DNA of 64,000 nt from Allocoprobacillus sp002160865 (GTDB lineage Bacteria; Bacillota_I; Bacilli_A; Erysipelotrichales; Coprobacillaceae): positions 1,364,001-1,428,000 of the forward strand of contig NZ_AP031415.1 of NCBI RefSeq assembly GCF_042850985.1, written 5' to 3'. How positions within the stretch are numbered: position 1 is the first letter of the stretch; the number at the start of each line of letters is the position of its first letter. The notes under the pieces were generated by a model. That model had not been told where the DNA came from. It was given only the letters and a program-made list of their open reading frames with translations, and searched no databases. Below, one piece after another: positions 44,397 to 52,950 of this stretch. The position numbers and the translations under genes are program-made.

Positions 44397-44942
44397 CTAG
44401 ACAGTCATTAAATCATTTTCTTTTTCTTTTGTTAATTGATCAATGATTTTGACATATTGATCAGTTAATTTTTGAACTTTTTCTTTACCAAGTTTTACTT
44501 CATCTTCAGTTAATTCAGCCTTTTCAACATCATCATTAGCACTTCTACGAATATTACGTAAAGCAACTTTTGCTTCTTCAGCATATTTTTTTGCTTGTTT
44601 GACATACTCTTTTCTTGTTTCCTCTGTTAATGCTGGAACATTGATACGTATGATTTCTCCATCATTTTGAGGTGTTAAACCAAGATTAGCTTCATAGATG
44701 GCATGTTCAATATCTTTTAAACTGTTGCGATCATAAGGCTTAATAACCAATTGACGTCCTTCAACAACAGAAATACCAGCTGTTTGATTTAAAGGTGTCA
44801 TTTCACCCCAATAATTCACTTTCACTCTATCAAGCATCGTTGGATTTGCACGACCTGTTCTTACAGAAGAAAGTTCATGTTTAAAAGCTTCAATTGATTT
44901 TTCCATTTTTTCTTTTGTTTCTTCTAAAATAAGATCTAACAT
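44397..44942 (-). CDS. frr: Ribosome recycling factor
   Basis: A 181-residue two-domain tRNA mimic. ELSSVRTGRANPTMLDRVKV, GISVVEGRQLVIKPYDR and PALTEETRKEYVKQAKK are all diagnostic. Strong AAAGGAGGG ribosome site. It overlaps the pyrH 3' end by seven bases. Confidence 0.97.
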   Translation of the reverse strand: MLDLILEETKEKMEKSIEAFKHELSSVRTGRANPTMLDRVKVNYWGEMTPLNQTAGISVVEGRQLVIKPYDRNSLKDIEHAIYEANLGLTPQNDGEIIRINVPALTEETRKEYVKQAKKYAEEAKVALRNIRRSANDDVEKAELTEDEVKLGKEKVQKLTDQYVKIIDQLTKEKENDLMTV

Positions 44943-45664
44943 GTTTCATTCCCTCCTTTCGAAATAATTGTACCTATAGATTCGCCATTACATGCACGAG
45001 CAATATTACCATCTTCCTGCATATTAAATACACAAAGATCAATACCATTATCCTTACATAATGTAATAGCTGTCTGGTCCATAATATGTAAATCTTCATT
45101 TAAAACATCTAAATAAGTGATATGATCATATTTTTTAGCATTAGGATCAACTTTTGGGTCAGCAGAATAAACACCATCAACACCATTTTTAGCCATTAAA
45201 ATAACATCTGCATTCATTTCTGCAGCACGTAAAGCCGCTGTTGTATCAGTAGTAAAGAATGGACTTCCTGTTCCTGCTCCAAAAATGACAATACGATTTT
45301 TTTCCAAATGACGAACAGCCCTTCTTCTAATATAAGGTTCTGCCACTTCTTTCATATCAATAGCTGATAATAATCGAGTATCTAAACCAATCGCCTCTAA
45401 TGCATTTTGTAAAGCCATACCGTTCATCACAGTCGCTAACATACCCATATAGTCAGCTGCTGCTCTTTCCATACCCATGTCACTGCCTGTTTTTCCACGC
45501 CAGATGTTTCCACCACCACAGACAATAGCAATTTCAACACCTAAATCTTTCGCATCTTTGATCTGTCTGGCAACATCAGCCACAACTACAGGATTGATAC
45601 CAAATCCCTGTTCACCAGCCAATGCTTCTCCACTTAATTTTAATAAAACTCTTTTGTACTTCAT
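44936..45664 (-). CDS. pyrH: UMP kinase
   Basis: Bacterial uridylate kinase of the amino-acid-kinase fold. It starts MKYKRVLLKLSGEALAGEQG, with VCGGGNIWRGKTGSDMG and the UMP-binding GTGSPFFTTDTTAALRA. About 242 residues. The start is at MKYKR, preceded by GGAGGAGA; the 21-codon longer frame includes the intercistronic leader and is rejected. Gene order rpsB-tsf-pyrH-frr is universal in this phylum. Confidence 0.96.
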   Translation of the reverse strand: MKYKRVLLKLSGEALAGEQGFGINPVVVADVARQIKDAKDLGVEIAIVCGGGNIWRGKTGSDMGMERAAADYMGMLATVMNGMALQNALEAIGLDTRLLSAIDMKEVAEPYIRRRAVRHLEKNRIVIFGAGTGSPFFTTDTTAALRAAEMNADVILMAKNGVDGVYSADPKVDPNAKKYDHITYLDVLNEDLHIMDQTAITLCKDNGIDLCVFNMQEDGNIARACNGESIGTIISKGGNETC

Positions 45665-45684
45665 ATGATCTCTCCTCCATTTTA

Positions 45685-45713
45685 CAAGAAAAGGGCACAA
45701 TAAGTGTGTCCTC
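45685..45713 (-). terminator. Intercistronic hairpin between tsf and pyrH
   Basis: GGACACA / TGTGCCC stem with a four-base loop followed by TTTTCTT on the minus strand; probably a partial terminator adjusting pyrH-frr expression. Confidence 0.6.
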
Positions 45714-45727
45714 TCTATAAATTTCAA

Positions 45728-46615
45728 TTATCCTCTCATTTGAGCAGCAACTTCTTCGGCAAAGTTTTCTTCACGTTTTTCCATTCCTTCTCCAACTTCA
45801 AAACGTACCATTTCTAAAACTTTTCCGTTTCCTAAGTATTGAGCTACTGTTTGATCAGAATCTTTAATGAATGCTTGATCTACTAAGCACATTTCTTTTA
45901 AATTTTTATTTAAACGACCTTCAATCATTTTTTCAATGATATTTTCTGGTTTTGGTTTTGCACTCTTTGCATTTTCTTCCATAGCTTGAGCTTTTAAAAC
46001 AGTTCTTTCATGATCTAAAATTTCAGCAGGAATCGCTGTTCTATCAATATATTGAGGAGCAATTGCAGCAACTTGCATAGCAATATCTTTTGCTTTCACT
46101 TCATCAATACCTGCAGCTTTTACTAAAGCACACATTTTTCCACCCATATGTGAATAAGCACCAAAGATTTCATCATCATTTTTTGTCATCACTGCAAATC
46201 TTCTTAAGCTTAATTTTTCACCAATTTTACCACTCTTTTCAGCAATAACAGTTCCTAAATCTTTACCATCAACATCTAACTGTAAAGCAGCTTCAACATC
46301 TTGAGGTTTTGCAGTAACAATTGCTTTTGCTGTTAAAGCAACTAATTCCTGGAACTCAGCATTTTTAGCAACGAAATCTGTTTCAGAGTTCACTTCAACA
46401 ATTGCTGCAGCATTTCCATCTACGACAAATGCTGTTAAACCTTCAGCAGCAATACGATCTGCTTTTTTTGCAGCTTTTGCAATTCCTTTTTCTCTTAACC
46501 AGTCAAAAGAAGCCTCTAAATCACCATCACAAGCTTCAAGTGCCTTTTTACAATCCATCATTCCAGCACCAGTTTTTTCACGTAATTCTTTTACTAATTT
46601 TGCACTAATAGCCAT
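45728..46615 (-). CDS. tsf: Elongation factor Ts
   Basis: Nucleotide exchange factor for EF-Tu. N-terminal KELREKTGAGMMDCKKAL (UBA-like) and NSETDFVAKNAEFQELV, then the dimerisation core. About 295 residues. The start is MAISAKLV after GGAGG. Confidence 0.97.
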   Translation of the reverse strand: MAISAKLVKELREKTGAGMMDCKKALEACDGDLEASFDWLREKGIAKAAKKADRIAAEGLTAFVVDGNAAAIVEVNSETDFVAKNAEFQELVALTAKAIVTAKPQDVEAALQLDVDGKDLGTVIAEKSGKIGEKLSLRRFAVMTKNDDEIFGAYSHMGGKMCALVKAAGIDEVKAKDIAMQVAAIAPQYIDRTAIPAEILDHERTVLKAQAMEENAKSAKPKPENIIEKMIEGRLNKNLKEMCLVDQAFIKDSDQTVAQYLGNGKVLEMVRFEVGEGMEKREENFAEEVAAQMRG

Positions 46616-46640
46616 TTTTTTCTCCTCCATCATTTTTTAT

Positions 46641-46665
46641 AAAAAAAGGAAAGCATAAGCTTCCC
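46641..46665 (-). terminator. Intercistronic hairpin between rpsB and tsf
   Basis: GGAAGC / GCTTTCC stem followed by seven T on the minus strand; probably an attenuator, since tsf has no other obvious promoter. Confidence 0.65.
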
Positions 46666-46675
46666 CTCTTATTCA

Positions 46676-47542
46676 TTATGCTTCAGTTTTTTCTTCTTTA
46701 ACTTCAGCTGGTTTGCTTACTTCAGCATTTTTGTTATTTCTAGGACGTCCAGCATTTTTATATCTAGGTCCTTTTTGTTTATTTTCTTCTACAGAAGCGA
46801 CAGCATCATTCATAGATACTTCTTTATCATCTTCATCTTTCACATAAGCAACTGTGACTGGTTCATCTTTTGCTTCACATACAGCATCAGCCATAGCAGC
46901 AACAATTAATTTAACAGCTCTAATAGCATCATCATTAGCTGGGATCACATAATCCACTTCATCAGGATCACAGTTTGTATCAACAATACCAAACACAGGA
47001 ATACCTAAGATTCTTGCTTCTGCAACTGCATTGTGTTCAACTTTAGGATCAACAACAAATAAAGCATTTGGTAATCTTCTCATTTCTTTGATACCACCTA
47101 AGTTCTTTTCTAACTTAGCTTTTTCTTTCATAAGAAGAACTGCTTCTTTCTTTGTAAATAATTCTAAAGTTCCATCTTCTTCCATTTTTTCTAATTCTTT
47201 TAATCTTCTAATTCTCTTTTGAATTGTTTTAAAGTTAGTTAATGTTCCACCTAACCAACGAGAATTCACATAGAAACTTCCAGATCTTTCAGCTTCAGTT
47301 TGAACAGCTTCTTGAGCCTGTTTTTTTGTTCCTACAAATAAAACTTTTCCACCTTTCGCAACGATATCCATTAAAGCTGCATAAGCTTCATCAATTTTAT
47401 CAGATGATTTCTTTAAATCAATGATATAGATACCATTTCTTGCTGTGAAAATGTATGGAGCCATTTTTGGATTCCATCTTTTTGTCTGATGTCCAAAATG
47501 AACACCAACTTCTAATAATTTTTTCATTGAAATTACTGCCAT
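46676..47542 (-). CDS. rpsB: Ribosomal protein S2
   Basis: Small-subunit protein starting MAVISMKKLLEVGVHFGHQT, with RWLGGTLTNFKTIQKRI and the conserved VDTNCDPDEVDYVIPANDDA. At about 288 residues it is longer than average because of a charged C-terminal tail (KGPRYKNAGRPRNNKN and a Glu/Lys-rich end). The start follows AAAGGAGG; the 18 upstream codons are leader. Confidence 0.97.
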   Translation of the reverse strand: MAVISMKKLLEVGVHFGHQTKRWNPKMAPYIFTARNGIYIIDLKKSSDKIDEAYAALMDIVAKGGKVLFVGTKKQAQEAVQTEAERSGSFYVNSRWLGGTLTNFKTIQKRIRRLKELEKMEEDGTLELFTKKEAVLLMKEKAKLEKNLGGIKEMRRLPNALFVVDPKVEHNAVAEARILGIPVFGIVDTNCDPDEVDYVIPANDDAIRAVKLIVAAMADAVCEAKDEPVTVAYVKDEDDKEVSMNDAVASVEENKQKGPRYKNAGRPRNNKNAEVSKPAEVKEEKTEA

Positions 47543-47559
47543 TGTAACTTCCTCCTTTT

Positions 47560-47640
47560 CGTTTTTTCCTCCATTGTTTCTAACACAAACCACCAATCGG
47601 CACTCGGTTCATGAATTCACAATGTGTGTATTTCTAATAC
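47560..47640 (-). ncRNA. Structured rpsB leader, candidate autoregulatory RNA
   Basis: About 80 transcribed bases between the promoter and rpsB. They can fold with an outer stem (ACACA with TGTGT) and an inner stem (ACCGA with TTGGT). Ribosomal-protein leaders that bind their own product are known for many operons. I do not match this one to a named Rfam family by eye. Confidence 0.45.
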
Positions 47641-47647
47641 CCGTAGT

Positions 47648-47676
47648 ATAATACCATAACACATCAAAAAAAACAA
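47648..47676 (-). promoter_or_regulatory. Sigma-A promoter of rpsB
   Basis: TTGTTT - 17 bases - TATTAT on the minus strand. An overlapping alternative -10 (TATACT) lies three bases downstream. Confidence 0.6.
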
Positions 47677-47685
47677 GATACTTTC

Positions 47686-48456
47686 CTATTTTTTTATATT
47701 TTTTAAAAGAATCTCAACCATTTCTTTTTCATCTTTTATTTTTCCTTCCATCAGATAATAATTATGAAACCCTCTACGATAAATCAAACGCTGATGAACA
47801 ATGGGTGGACACTTATTTAAAAAAGAAGGAATCATCCCATAATATGTTCTTAAATACACATAAATAAACCGATAATAACAAACCAGCTGATAAAACAGAT
47901 ATCCTATAATAATCAGTGTATTTGTCTGTAAATAAAAAAGAAAGAGTAAACAATAAACAAAGATAGATATTTTTAATGTTGTTAATAATGCTTTCTTTAA
48001 ATCTATAATACTTTGTAAAAGCAAGCTTAGAAATCTACCACCGTCCAAAGGATAGATAGGTAAAAGATTAAAACACAAAACAAACATATTCATTGTTAAT
48101 AAAAAGTCCTGATAAACACCATGACTTAACATTTGAATTCCTGCATAAATAAACAAATGACTACATGGTCCAGCAAGAACAACACACATTTCTTTCCAAA
48201 TGGGCTGAAAATAAAAATCTTCTAAATACAAATAAGCACCAAAAGGTAAAATTTCAATTTTTTGAATTTGAAAACGAAAATAATATGCCATCAAAAGATG
48301 ACATATTTCATGCAAACAGACAATTCCCAGTGTAGAAAGATACCATTTCAAATAGCCTCCCAGCCATGCAAAGACAAAATAAAGGAGTGTTAGAGGATGA
48401 ATAGAAACTTTAAGATATAAGTTCTTCAAATGTTGAATAATCAATTTCCTGTTCAC
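47686..48456 (-). CDS. spoIVFB: SpoIVFB-like intramembrane metalloprotease
   Basis: A 256-residue M50 protease with zinc motif CLHEICHLLMA and the second motif NLLPIYPLDGGRF, plus about six hydrophobic segments. In Bacillus SpoIVFB in the outer forespore membrane cleaves pro-sigma-K once SpoIVFA is removed by SpoIVB. It is encoded immediately after the SpoIVFA-like gene (47-bp overlap), downstream of minD as in Bacillus. The true start could be a later TTG (48444 or 48429), since the conserved VSIHPLT begins at residue 17 here. Confidence 0.9.
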   Translation of the reverse strand: MNRKLIIQHLKNLYLKVSIHPLTLLYFVFAWLGGYLKWYLSTLGIVCLHEICHLLMAYYFRFQIQKIEILPFGAYLYLEDFYFQPIWKEMCVVLAGPCSHLFIYAGIQMLSHGVYQDFLLTMNMFVLCFNLLPIYPLDGGRFLSLLLQSIIDLKKALLTTLKISIFVYCLLFLFYLQTNTLIIIGYLFYQLVCYYRFIYVYLRTYYGMIPSFLNKCPPIVHQRLIYRRGFHNYYLMEGKIKDEKEMVEILLKNIKK

Positions 48457-48997
48457 CTTGTGTAAAAATAATCATAACCTGATTGTCATATGTTCCTAAA
48501 ATTGTAGCTTCTTCAACTTGATCATATAAGCCTACAAAAACATCCTGCATATTTCCAAAAGTCACTTCGACATTATTTTCCAAAAGAACCGTCACATAGT
48601 TTCCAAGTAGATTTTGTTTCCCAACATAAATCACACGCCCTGTTGCAAAATTCAACACTTCATTTGTTTGACTTTTATAATAATTATCTTTAACATGCGT
48701 GTAACTCACAGTTGAAGAAACAGTCATTGATGAATCCTGATTTTGAAAAGATAGGAAGTGTTGATTAAACCATTTGGTCACTTGAGAAAACTGCAAATCA
48801 TTTAAAACGTAATCTCTTATATAGTCACCATGAGGACTCACCTTAACATAGGCACAAATCGCAATACCTACAAGTAAAGCAACCATTGCCTTAATCATTC
48901 CATTATATATTTTGGTAAAATGATGGTCAGTCAATACAGGGTGACGACGAGCCTTTCTTTTTTCTATTCGTCTTTTGATGTCATCAATATCATTCAC
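48410..48997 (-). CDS. spoIVFA: SpoIVFA-like protein
   Basis: A 195-residue protein with a basic N-terminus (RRIEKRKARRHPVL), one membrane segment (MVALLVGIAICAYVKV) and a C-terminal M23-like domain (FATGRVIYVGKQNLLGNYVTV) without a visible complete zinc site. This matches SpoIVFA, the inhibitor/anchor of SpoIVFB and the target of SpoIVB. The start is a GTG after GAGGTGAAAA. The SpoIVB made by this strain is broken, so the expected trigger for this protein is missing. Confidence 0.82.
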   Translation of the reverse strand: MNDIDDIKRRIEKRKARRHPVLTDHHFTKIYNGMIKAMVALLVGIAICAYVKVSPHGDYIRDYVLNDLQFSQVTKWFNQHFLSFQNQDSSMTVSSTVSYTHVKDNYYKSQTNEVLNFATGRVIYVGKQNLLGNYVTVLLENNVEVTFGNMQDVFVGLYDQVEEATILGTYDNQVMIIFTQGEQEIDYSTFEELIS

Positions 48998-49015
48998 AAG
49001 TTTTCACCTCATTTT

Positions 49016-49044
49016 AACTTATGAAAAAGATTATAAAAATATTA
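49016..49044 (-). promoter_or_regulatory. Candidate sigma-E promoter of spoIVFAB
   Basis: TAATATT - 14 bases - CATAAGTT on the minus strand. The -35 fits KMATATT fully, and the -10 keeps CATA and the final T of CATACAHT. It lies between minD (overlapping its stop) and spoIVFA. The Bacillus spoIVF operon has a sigma-E promoter in the same place. Confidence 0.6.
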
Positions 49045-49818
49045 TCCAAAAAGACGTTCTAATAAAGCTTTTCGTTTATTTTTTTGAAATGGAACTTCCT
49101 GTCCTTCCAGACGTTTGACAATACGATCAAAACAACGATAAAGATTTTCTTTTTTATTCATATAAATTGGTATTCCCTTATTATTCGCTTCAATCATATC
49201 ATGTTCATCAAAAACGATACCAATTAAAGGAATAGACAAAATATCATAAGCTTCTTTTAATGAAGGGCAACGTCCTTTGAAAACATCTGTTTCATTATAT
49301 TTATTGACAAGCATATGTAACTGATCCACACCCTGCTTTAAAAGTAAACCAACAACACGATCAGCATCTCTTAGAGAAACTATATCTAGATTCACTACAA
49401 CAATGGCTTCCTTTGATAAACCACTGGCATATTGAAATCCTTTTTCAATCCCTGCAGGACTATCAATCAAAATATAATCAAAATCCTTTTTCAACTGTTC
49501 AACGACTTTAATCATATAGTCAAGATTCAAGTTTTCAAAAGATAGTGCTTTACATGCTGGTAAGAGATACAACGAAGGCATACGTTTATCTTTGACAAGA
49601 ATTTGCTGGAGAGAACATTTATTAGAAATCACATCTTTAAGATCATAAATGACACGATTTTCTAATCCCAGCATAACATCTAAGTTTTTTAATCCAAAAT
49701 CAGCATCTATTAAACAGACTTTTTTATTTGTATGAGCCAAAGCATAACCCAAATTAATAGTCACGCTGCTTTTCCCAACGCCACCTTTACCCGACGTAAT
49801 CACAATTGTTCGACACAT
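49042..49818 (-). CDS. minD: Septum-site determining ATPase MinD
   Basis: ParA-type ATPase. Deviant Walker A SGKGGVGKSSVTINLG, LIDADFGLKNLDVMLG and YILIDSPAGIE. The C-terminal KNKRKALLERLFG is the amphipathic membrane-targeting helix. The 258 residues are full length. It overlaps minC by 32 bases. Confidence 0.96.
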   Translation of the reverse strand: MCRTIVITSGKGGVGKSSVTINLGYALAHTNKKVCLIDADFGLKNLDVMLGLENRVIYDLKDVISNKCSLQQILVKDKRMPSLYLLPACKALSFENLNLDYMIKVVEQLKKDFDYILIDSPAGIEKGFQYASGLSKEAIVVVNLDIVSLRDADRVVGLLLKQGVDQLHMLVNKYNETDVFKGRCPSLKEAYDILSIPLIGIVFDEHDMIEANNKGIPIYMNKKENLYRCFDRIVKRLEGQEVPFQKNKRKALLERLFG

Positions 49819-50377
49819 ATTTTTCCTCCTTAGCCAAAATAATCTGATTATCTTTATAATAGATGCTTGTGAGTGCAGAAGTTGTCAAATCATGTAAGCA
49901 CTGTTGATTTATTATAATTTGTGCTTTTTGGAAATCATGACCATATATTTTGACATCTTCATTCATTGCGACAATTGTTCCTTTGACTGTATTTAAAAAA
50001 TAAACATCCTGATAACAATAAACATAGCTCCCTGTATTCACGATACCTAAAAATAATGTTTCATAATCAATTACCATTTCTTCACCATTATGCAACTGTT
50101 CTTTTCTGATTTGAACACGATGAGGTTGTTGTAAAAGTGTCATTCCATCAAATAAGATTCGCTCTTTTTGATTTAACAACATCAATAATTGTCCTAACTC
50201 ATCATTAGACACTTCTCGACAACCAAAATCAAAAAAAGCTCTTGGATAATAACCCTCCTGTATAAATAGAGGTTGATCCAAAAGCTGATCTAAATCTTCT
50301 AAAAACTGATCAAAAGAACAGTTTTTCTGTACTTTCATAATAAGTCTGCCATTAATTCCTTTGACTTCAATATTCAT
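49787..50377 (-). CDS. minC: Septum-site determining protein MinC
   Basis: A 196-residue FtsZ-polymerisation inhibitor. The N-terminal domain is divergent (MKVQKNCSFDQFLEDLDQLL). The C-terminal beta-helix begins about residue 105 (GSYVYCYQDVYFLNTVKGTI, NEDVKIYGHDFQKAQI) and is recognisably MinC, although the usual GANVVVxGxLxG box is degenerate. Assignment is strengthened by minD immediately downstream. Confidence 0.85.
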   Translation of the reverse strand: MNIEVKGINGRLIMKVQKNCSFDQFLEDLDQLLDQPLFIQEGYYPRAFFDFGCREVSNDELGQLLMLLNQKERILFDGMTLLQQPHRVQIRKEQLHNGEEMVIDYETLFLGIVNTGSYVYCYQDVYFLNTVKGTIVAMNEDVKIYGHDFQKAQIIINQQCLHDLTTSALTSIYYKDNQIILAKEEKYVSNNCDYVG

Positions 50378-50901
50378 TATTCCACCTCAATTTTCACTTT
50401 ATTGTAAATCCAGTAAACCCCAATAGACAAGATTCCATTAAACAATAACGTTGGTAACAATTGCATCACAACAAATGAAACCATTGGATATCTTGTCATG
50501 TTGGTAATCCACATCAACCAATATACAATACATTCTTGAGCGAATATTGTCAAAATACAAAATATGATTGATTCAATGATATTTAAAGTGTCTAATTTAA
50601 AAAGATAAGAACGAACAAAGGCGATTAAACAATAAATAAGGATATATATGGCTAAAGAGTTAGCATAAACAATAGAATAATAAACACTGCATAGAGTTGC
50701 AAAAAAGTAACGTTCTGCTCCTGCTTCAATGGTTCTAACAAGCAAAGCAAACATCATTAAACCAAGACATGGTGTAATTGTTATACTTGTTTTCGTAAAA
50801 TTATAGGGTAAAAAATAATGAATTGTACTATCGACAACAAAACAAAGGAACACCACTAAAAAGCATTTGACCAGATAACTATCCTGAACACGTTTTCTCA
50901 T
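50377..50901 (-). CDS. mreD: Rod-shape determining protein MreD
   Basis: A 174-residue polytopic membrane protein with about five hydrophobic segments, including CFLVVFLCFVVDSTIHYFLPY. This is the usual MreD size and topology, and its position between mreC and minC is conserved. Sequence motifs are weak in this family, so position carries much of the weight. Confidence 0.85.
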   Translation of the reverse strand: MRKRVQDSYLVKCFLVVFLCFVVDSTIHYFLPYNFTKTSITITPCLGLMMFALLVRTIEAGAERYFFATLCSVYYSIVYANSLAIYILIYCLIAFVRSYLFKLDTLNIIESIIFCILTIFAQECIVYWLMWITNMTRYPMVSFVVMQLLPTLLFNGILSIGVYWIYNKVKIEVE

Positions 50902-51755
50902 TGCGTATTCACCCTTTGTACTACAGCTACATCATTTAATTCATTAAAATCAACACTTGGCGTTACATCACAAACTGATTCTGTGGCATCATCACCACTT
51001 GTATAATTTTCAACAGTACCCACTAAAATGCCCTTTGGACTTTTTCCAACGCCACCTAAGCCACTCGTTACAACTTTCGCATTTTTTTCAATTTTTTCAA
51101 CATCACTTAATAAAGTAATAGAATATTTATGTGTATTAATATCATAACGATTCAATAATCCATAGTATTCATCTTCGCCACTTATAATCATGACTGGCAA
51201 TTGAGATTTGGCAGTTTCACTTGATAATAATGAAACTGTCGCAGAAATTTCACTCACATTAGTAATCGTTCCAATCATTCCCTGGGCGTTTATAACGGCC
51301 ATTCCTTCCTGTACCCCAGAAATCTTACCAAGATTAATGGTTACCTGATTATTCCAGTTTTGTGCATCCCTAGCAATAACATTCGTATATTTCACTTGAT
51401 ATTCAGTTGGTAAATATTTAATATCCATGATTTCTTTTAAATCGTTTAATTCATTAGTAAGAACCTCATTCATAGCACTTTCTCGAGCTAGATTATCTAA
51501 CTGTTCCTTTAATTTCGCATTTTCTTCATAAACATCTTTTAAATCATTATATTCTTCAAACAGACCAGTTACATATTGAATAGGAGCTTTAATGATATAA
51601 TACTCCAGATTTGCTATAGTATCTTTAAATATAATTTCTATTCCTGAAGCCGAACGACTTGTCACCAATGTTATCACAGAAAATAAAACAAGGATAACAG
51701 TGGCAATAACAATTCTTTTTTTCTGTTTCGTCCATTTATTGCCTTTTCTATACAA
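50898..51755 (-). CDS. mreC: Rod-shape determining protein MreC
   Basis: About 285 residues. One N-terminal membrane segment (RIVIATVILVLFSVITLVTS), a coiled coil (EYNDLKDVYEENAKLKEQL) and the MreC beta-barrel with VIARDAQNWNNQVTINLGK and GVQEGMAVINAQGMIGTI. The start is probably the TTG at 51755, spaced five bases from AGAGGTG; the GTG nine bases earlier is part of that site. mreB, normally just upstream, is absent here. Confidence 0.93.
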   Translation of the reverse strand: MYRKGNKWTKQKKRIVIATVILVLFSVITLVTSRSASGIEIIFKDTIANLEYYIIKAPIQYVTGLFEEYNDLKDVYEENAKLKEQLDNLARESAMNEVLTNELNDLKEIMDIKYLPTEYQVKYTNVIARDAQNWNNQVTINLGKISGVQEGMAVINAQGMIGTITNVSEISATVSLLSSETAKSQLPVMIISGEDEYYGLLNRYDINTHKYSITLLSDVEKIEKNAKVVTSGLGGVGKSPKGILVGTVENYTSGDDATESVCDVTPSVDFNELNDVAVVQRVNTQ

Positions 51756-51780
51756 AAATATCACCTCTTGTCATTCATAC

Positions 51781-51809
51781 ATTATAATATCTCCATATAA
51801 AAAAAGCAA
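51781..51809 (-). promoter_or_regulatory. Sigma-A promoter of mreC-mreD-minC-minD
   Basis: TTGCTT - 17 bases - TATAAT on the minus strand in the gap after radC. Confidence 0.72.
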
Positions 51810-51848
51810 TTCATAAAAAATCTTTTATCAAATTCCTATATTTTCACA

Positions 51849-52529
51849 TCATTCATGATAAAAAAACAACTGTTTAGCTTGTATACTATAAAACTGATTC
51901 CAGCCAACAATAATATGATCCATCACTTCAATTGCCATCATTTCTCCAAGTTTTTGAAACTGACTGGTTAATAAAACATCTTCTTCACTAGGCAATGCAT
52001 CCCCACTAGGATGATTATGAATCAAGACAATTTTGGCACTATTAACAGCTATTGCTTCTTTAAAAACTTCTCTAGGTGTGACAACACTCATATTTAATGA
52101 ACCAATAAAAATAGTTTTTTCTTTAATCACTTTATTTTTATTATCTAAGCATAACAACAAAAAATGTTCCTGTTTTAAAAACATTAGCTGATTATGCACT
52201 CTTTCAAAAATATCCAAAGGATTCAAAAGAGATTTTTCCATTGTAGAAACATCTTTTAATCTCTTAGCAATTTCTATAATACTTAATATTTCAATCGCTT
52301 TTGCCTGTTTAATTCCCTTTAAAGCTGTTAAATCGGCATAGGTCACATTACTTAATTGAGCAAAGCCACCAATTTGTTTTAAAAGACGTTGTGAAAGCTG
52401 AATAACTGATTCACTTTTATGTCCGGTCCTTAAAATCAAAGCCAATAATTCTACATTACTCAAATTTTCTATACCATAAGTTAACGCTTTTTCTCTCGGA
52501 TTTTCTTCTAATGGTAAAGTTTTGATCAT
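51849..52529 (-). CDS. radC: RadC family JAB-domain protein
   Basis: A 226-residue protein with an N-terminal helix-hairpin-helix region (VELLALILRTGHKSESVI, LTALKGIKQAKA) and a C-terminal JAB1/MPN metalloprotease-like domain with LIHNHPSGDALPSEEDV giving the HxH and Asp ligands. Function is unsettled despite the name. It overlaps the SPOR-like gene by four bases, and its place upstream of mreC is as in Bacillus. Confidence 0.94.
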   Translation of the reverse strand: MIKTLPLEENPREKALTYGIENLSNVELLALILRTGHKSESVIQLSQRLLKQIGGFAQLSNVTYADLTALKGIKQAKAIEILSIIEIAKRLKDVSTMEKSLLNPLDIFERVHNQLMFLKQEHFLLLCLDNKNKVIKEKTIFIGSLNMSVVTPREVFKEAIAVNSAKIVLIHNHPSGDALPSEEDVLLTSQFQKLGEMMAIEVMDHIIVGWNQFYSIQAKQLFFYHE

Positions 52530-52891
52530 GACACATCACCTTGAGATAAATTATCTAAAAGCATTTGAGTTGTCGTAGATGAAGGAACTGTATAAGTTTT
52601 CATAATTCCTTTTACTTGTGTGGCATGTTTTTCAATGTCTTCTTTTTGTTCACTAATCATAGATAAAACATAATATTGATCATTTTTCATATAAGTATAG
52701 CCTTTAATACCCATGTCTTTGAGTTCTTTTAATTTTTGATCTTTATTGTCTGCTTCTTTATAAATCCCTACTTGATAGGCATATAATGTTTTTTGTCCTA
52801 AAGAACATCCATATGTAAAGATCAGCATAAAAGCCAATGAGCAAATCAAAGCCATGATAACAACTTTCCATTCAAACTTCATTTTCATCAC
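52526..52891 (-). CDS. SPOR-like membrane-anchored protein (SpoIIB-like position)
   Basis: A 121-residue protein. One N-terminal membrane segment (VVIMALICSLAFMLIFTYG) is followed by a SPOR-type repeat region (YAYQVGIYKEADNKDQKLKE, MGIKGYTYMKNDQYYVLSM). SPOR domains bind denuded glycan at division septa. In Bacillus the SPOR protein SpoIIB is encoded just before maf-radC-mreB, so this may be a short SpoIIB counterpart. It is coupled to radC. A good sigma-E-like promoter lies directly upstream. Confidence 0.7.
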   Translation of the reverse strand: MMKMKFEWKVVIMALICSLAFMLIFTYGCSLGQKTLYAYQVGIYKEADNKDQKLKELKDMGIKGYTYMKNDQYYVLSMISEQKEDIEKHATQVKGIMKTYTVPSSTTTQMLLDNLSQGDVS

Positions 52892-52898
52892 CCCTTCT

Positions 52899-52927
52899 AT
52901 TATATGCTTTCATGCATAAAAATATGA
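52899..52927 (-). promoter_or_regulatory. Candidate sigma-E promoter of the SPOR gene and radC
   Basis: TCATATT - 14 bases - CATATAAT on the minus strand, against KMATATT - 14/15 - CATACAHT (7 of 7 and 7 of 8). It overlaps the preceding terminator hairpin. A sigma-A reading of TATAAT has no suitable -35. Confidence 0.55.
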
Positions 52928-52948
52928 AAGGCTTAAAGCCTTTCATAT
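52917..52948 (-). terminator. Terminator after the double-glycine peptide gene
   Basis: Strong stem ATATGAAAGGCTT / AGCCTTTCATAT followed by TTTTTATG on the minus strand. Confidence 0.85.
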
Positions 52949-52950
52949 CA

